27,158 nt of DNA from Flavobacteriales bacterium UBA7878. GTDB taxonomy: Bacteria; Bacteroidota; Bacteroidia; Flavobacteriales; Schleiferiaceae. The position numbers and the translations under genes are program-made. The notes under the pieces are model-generated. The model searched no databases. It was not told the origin of the DNA and saw only the letters and a list, made by a program, of their open reading frames with translations. The stretch lies in assembly GCA_002501205.1 (NCBI GenBank), contig DLRW01000048.1, positions 17,755-44,912 on the forward strand, given 5' to 3'. Shown one piece after another: positions 24,480-27,158 of the stretch; within the stretch, counting starts at the first letter, position 1, and the number at the start of each line of letters is the position of its first letter.

Positions 24480-24554
24480 GGTCGAATTTGTAATTCGACC
24501 GACAATGGCTTTAGCTTGAATTGCAAATTCAAGCTAGTTGCAAATTCAAGCTAG
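24480..24554. repeat. REP-like hairpin pair with a 17-bp tandem repeat
   Basis: Between tetR and araC lie two perfect stem-loops: GGTCGAATT/AATTCGACC (24480-24500, loop 3 nt) and TAGCTTGAATT/AATTCAAGCTA (24512-24536, loop 3 nt). The second arm is then duplicated: TTGCAAATTCAAGCTAG occurs at 24521-24537 and again at 24538-24554. Just to the left (24419-24460) is a degenerate tract of TAGA-like units. The stretch has no coding potential that I can see. It looks like a repetitive extragenic palindromic element; it may also act as a two-way terminator or mRNA end protector for araC. Confidence 0.65.
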
Positions 24555-24572
24555 ATGATTATTTGATTTGGA

Positions 24573-25496
24573 TTAAGAAGCCCAATCGACTTTGCGATAC
24601 TGACCGGGAGTTTGGCCGGTTTCCTTTTTAAAGGCGGTAGTAAAATGAGAGAGATTCTCAAAGCCGCAGCTCATCGCTACTTCACTAATACTGGCTTCGG
24701 TATTAAGGAGCAATTGGCGGGCCTTTTCCAATCGCAAACGCTGTAGGAAACGAGCGGGAGTTTCGCCATACATCTCCTTAAACTTGGCAAAGAATTTCGC
24801 GCGACTCATGCAGGCCTTAGCGGCGATATCCTTCATGGCAATACTTTCGGTAAGATGCTGGGACAGGTACTCCACCGCGGCAGACATAGGATTTGACACT
24901 GAACTACGCTTATAATCGCGGATCAATAAACTACGAGCCTGAGTTTGCATTAGTCGGATGATCATTTCCTGCATGGCTAAATCCAGCAAGGCATCTTTAA
25001 GTTTGGCCTGCTCATTAACCGAAAGATGTACTAAACGATTGAGGGCATTGGCTAAATCCTCACCATTTAAGAGATGATGGATTTTCATATCTAAACTCCA
25101 ATCGCCACAAGCCTGGGGTTTATTGAATTTCTCATTGAGGAGGTCTGCAGTTTTTGAAATCAAATCATCACCAATTTCAATTGCCAGGCATTGGGTAGGA
25201 TTCTCCTCACAGGCTTCCGGAAAGTCGATGACCATTTTTTCACCCGGTGCAATGATTACCGATTCACCTGGCAGATAGTCAAATGCGCCTTTACCTTCTA
25301 AATGCATCACCTTCTTCCCTCTAAACATGGAAGTAAAAACAAAGTCTTGAAACTGCAACTCCACCTCATGCGCCTTTAAATGTGTTTCAAAGACATTTAA
25401 TTCAAATTGATTGTGGCTGTAAGTGGTGCGGTTCTCGACCAAGCTTTTTAAATCCCGCGACTGGGTTAGCGAAGGCTGCTGCAAATAGTTCGGCAT
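24573..25496 (-). CDS. AraC-family transcriptional regulator, divergent from aldB
   Basis: The 307-residue protein has an N-terminal effector domain (about 1-200; includes GKGAFDYLPGESVIIAPGE, a cupin-like loop) and the AraC HTH pair at about 205-303: SIAMKDIAAKACMSRAKFFAKFKEMYGETPARFL, then ASISEVAMSCGFENLSHFTTAFKKETGQTPGQYRK. Both HTH motifs look intact. AraC proteins of this type commonly control neighbouring aldehyde dehydrogenase genes. The shared 202-bp intergenic region has five related boxes, two pairs at 21-bp spacing, consistent with its binding. The effector is likely an aldehyde or alcohol, but this is inference. Confidence 0.9.
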   Translation of the reverse strand: MPNYLQQPSLTQSRDLKSLVENRTTYSHNQFELNVFETHLKAHEVELQFQDFVFTSMFRGKKVMHLEGKGAFDYLPGESVIIAPGEKMVIDFPEACEENPTQCLAIEIGDDLISKTADLLNEKFNKPQACGDWSLDMKIHHLLNGEDLANALNRLVHLSVNEQAKLKDALLDLAMQEMIIRLMQTQARSLLIRDYKRSSVSNPMSAAVEYLSQHLTESIAMKDIAAKACMSRAKFFAKFKEMYGETPARFLQRLRLEKARQLLLNTEASISEVAMSCGFENLSHFTTAFKKETGQTPGQYRKVDWAS

Positions 25497-25521
25497 AAAA
25501 TTCTTCCTTTAGCTATACTGT

Positions 25522-25550
25522 CAAATCTACAATAATTAACTGTAGCTCAA
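25522..25550 (-). promoter_or_regulatory. Promoter of araC
   Basis: On the minus strand a perfect -7 box TAGATTTG (25522-25529) and TTG (25548-25550) are separated by 18 bp, near the Bacteroidota optimum. It lies 25 bp before the araC ATG. The first AraC-type box begins just upstream of the -33 element. Confidence 0.65.
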
Positions 25551-25553
25551 GCA

Positions 25554-25674
25554 TTTTAGACGCAGAGCAAAAAAGTATAGACGCAGACAAAAAGCCTTTC
25601 AATTTTAGACTTTGAGCAAATTGAAAGGGACGCGCAGCAAATTGAATCTGTTTTAATGTTTTGACTTTGAGAGG
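25554..25674 (+). promoter_or_regulatory. Cluster of five AraC-type boxes before aldB
   Basis: Five related boxes with the pattern TTTAGAC-(GCA or TTT)-GAGCAAA start their GAC at 25559, 25580, 25608, 25629 and 25663. The identical decamer TAGACGCAGA occurs at 25557 and 25578, exactly 21 bp apart. The identical decamer GCAAATTGAA occurs at 25616 and 25637, also exactly 21 bp apart. Direct half-sites two helical turns apart are the usual AraC-family binding form. The fourth box ends just before the predicted aldB -33 element. The fifth overlaps the predicted -7 element and is the weakest match. Confidence 0.65.
25642..25669 (+). promoter_or_regulatory. Tentative promoter of aldB
   Basis: TTG (25642-25644) and TGACTTTG (25662-25669, one mismatch to TAnnTTTG) are 17 bp apart, with the start about 30 bp downstream. 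The imperfect boxes fit a promoter that needs activation by the AraC protein. Confidence 0.4.
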
Positions 25675-25698
25675 GTCTAACAAAAAAAAACATTGAAC

Positions 25699-27158
25699 AT
25701 GGATGTAATGAATACGCCACAGAAAGCGGTGGAGCGCCCCCAAATTAAAGATCAGTACAATCACTTTATTGGTGGTGAGTGGATAAAGCCCAGTAGCGGT
25801 GCCTATTTTGAAAATATCAGTCCAGTTGACGGTAAAGTTCTATCCCATGCCGCCCAAGGTAATGCGCAGGATATTGAGCTGGCTCTGGATGCTGCCCACA
25901 AAGCTTTTGCTACTTGGAGCAAGGCCAGTGCGATTGAGCGCAGCAATACCCTATTAAAGATTGCCGACATTATGGAGGCTAATGCCGAATTATTGGCGCG
26001 GGTAGAAACCCTGGACAATGGTAAAGCTTTGCGCGAAACCCGTGCTGCCGACATCCCCCTTTGTATTGATCACTTCCGCTATTTCGCTGGGGTTATTCGT
26101 GCCGATGAAAGCACCATGTCGGAGCATGATGAAAATACGGTAAGCATTAACCTGCAAGAGCCCTTGGGAGTGGTAGGTCAAATTATCCCCTGGAACTTCC
26201 CGCTCTTAATGGCTACCTGGAAAATTGCTCCTGCTTTGGCAGCCGGATGTACTACCGTAGTTAAGCCCGCTGAACAAACTCCTACCAGCATTATGGTTTT
26301 GATGGAATTAATTGCCGAGGTAGTTCCCGCCGGGGTAATTAATGTAGTAAGCGGATTTGGCCCAGAAGCCGGAAAACCCCTAGCTACCTCTCCACGAGTG
26401 GCCAAAGTTGCCTTTACCGGTGAAACTACTACCGGTCGTTTGATCATGCAATATGCTTCTGAAAACCTGATTCCGGTTACCATGGAATTAGGGGGTAAAT
26501 CACCTAATATCTTTATGAAGAGCATTGCCGATGCGGATGACGCCTTCTTCGATAAATGTGTGGAAGGCGCTGTGATGTTTGCCTTAAACCAAGGGGAAGT
26601 ATGTACTTGTCCCTCACGGATTTTGGTGCATGAAGACATCTATGACAAATTTATGGAGCGCGTGGTAGCTCGTACCAAAGCGATCAAAATGGGCCATCCC
26701 TTAGCGGAAGATACCATGATGGGTGCTCAGGCTTCCAATGATCAGTACGAGAAAATCCTTTCCTATATCGAAATTGGCAAGCAAGAAGGTGCCGAGGTGC
26801 TTTGCGGAGGAGCCGCCGCCAATCTTAATTCAGGTTTGGAAGAAGGCTATTATATTCAGCCTACCATCTTGAAAGGCCACAATAAAATGCGGGTCTTCCA
26901 GGAAGAGATCTTTGGTCCGGTAACCTCAGTAACCACCTTTAAAACCATGGAAGAAGCGATTGAAATCGCCAATGATACCCTTTACGGTTTAGGAGCTGGC
27001 GTTTGGACTCGCGATGCGCATGAGATTTACAAACTGCCACGTGAGATTAAAGCCGGTCGGGTTTGGGTAAACTGCTACCACGCCTATCCTGCCCATGCTC
27101 CCTTTGGAGGTTATAAGAAATCAGGCTTTGGCCGTGAAACGCATAAAATGATGCTGAA
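25699..27158 (+). CDS. aldB: Aldehyde dehydrogenase, AldB/ExaC-type (C-terminus beyond right edge)
   Basis: 486 codons are visible. It oxidises aldehydes (probably acetaldehyde or similar) to acids with NAD(P)+ in the cytoplasm. Seen motifs: PWNFPLL (N167), KPAEQTP, FTGETTTGR (239-247), MELGGKSPNIF with E263, GEVCTCPSR with catalytic C302, and VFQEEIFGPV. It resembles E. coli AldB closely, including YHAYPAHAPFGGYKKSGFGRE near the end. Given that relative (about 512 residues), about 20 residues are missing. The start at 25699 is chosen over the ATG three codons later because it gives the longest frame after the A-rich leader; either is possible. It is the only plus-strand gene, controlled by the divergent araC. 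Confidence 0.93.
   Translation, partial: MDVMNTPQKAVERPQIKDQYNHFIGGEWIKPSSGAYFENISPVDGKVLSHAAQGNAQDIELALDAAHKAFATWSKASAIERSNTLLKIADIMEANAELLARVETLDNGKALRETRAADIPLCIDHFRYFAGVIRADESTMSEHDENTVSINLQEPLGVVGQIIPWNFPLLMATWKIAPALAAGCTTVVKPAEQTPTSIMVLMELIAEVVPAGVINVVSGFGPEAGKPLATSPRVAKVAFTGETTTGRLIMQYASENLIPVTMELGGKSPNIFMKSIADADDAFFDKCVEGAVMFALNQGEVCTCPSRILVHEDIYDKFMERVVARTKAIKMGHPLAEDTMMGAQASNDQYEKILSYIEIGKQEGAEVLCGGAAANLNSGLEEGYYIQPTILKGHNKMRVFQEEIFGPVTSVTTFKTMEEAIEIANDTLYGLGAGVWTRDAHEIYKLPREIKAGRVWVNCYHAYPAHAPFGGYKKSGFGRETHKMML

Noticed and set aside
25513..25764. Minus-strand reading frame of 83 codons across the araC-aldB gap
   Set aside because: It runs through the regulatory boxes and the start of aldB, has no recognisable family features and would destroy the clear divergent promoter layout.

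Overview
The window reads as chromosomal DNA of a Bacteroidota bacterium, most likely Flavobacteriales or a close relative. Four things point there: a secreted PKD-repeat protein with a type IX secretion C-terminal sorting domain, several intergenic matches to the Bacteroidota -7 box TAnnTTTG, weak Shine-Dalgarno use, and family versions typical of that phylum (FadN-type beta-oxidation enzyme, DUF4212/VC_2705 symporter pair, stand-alone four-helix-bundle protein). Nearly everything is on the minus strand; only the aldehyde dehydrogenase at the right end is on the plus strand. No rRNA, tRNA, CRISPR array or complete insertion sequence was seen.

Layout, left to right. (1) 1-5281, monocarboxylate uptake and sensing: the membrane half of a CbrA/CrbS-type sensor kinase cut by the window edge, a 58-residue membrane protein coupled to it, a VC_2705-type Na+:solute symporter with its DUF4212 small subunit, and an outer-membrane porin-like protein. 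An IS1-InsA-like zinc-ribbon/HTH protein (5409-5828) lies upstream. (2) 5960-7762, fadE. (3) 7909-10016, an ECF sigma factor translationally coupled to a membrane-anchored protein with a beta-barrel-like C-terminus. (4) 10238-11785, a type IX-secreted PKD protein. (5) 11929-16421, a marR-fadN-fadA operon interrupted between fadN and fadA by a four-helix-bundle gene bracketed by inverted heptad repeats. (6) 16526-17583, a PadR regulator with an overlapping membrane partner. (7) 17641-24341, a TetR-controlled efflux operon: TolC, membrane-fusion lipoprotein, two ABC ATPases and two ABC-2 permeases, a split relative of E. coli YbhGFSR. (8) 24480-24554, REP-like hairpins. (9) 24573-27158, an AraC regulator divergent from an AldB-like aldehyde dehydrogenase.

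How it works together: fadE and the marR-fadN-fadA operon share one perfect palindrome (TATGCATGCATA core) at matching promoter-proximal positions, so the MarR protein probably controls the whole beta-oxidation set. The TetR protein has related palindromes before its own gene and before tolC. The araC-aldB gap holds five related boxes, with two pairs spaced exactly 21 bp, as expected for AraC-type binding. The strongest unexplained structure is the four-helix-bundle cassette at 13145-13558, whose inverted 4 x 7-bp ends overlap the stop and start codons of its gene by one base each. Most of the rest is recognisable metabolism, transport and regulation; no clearly new multi-gene system was found.
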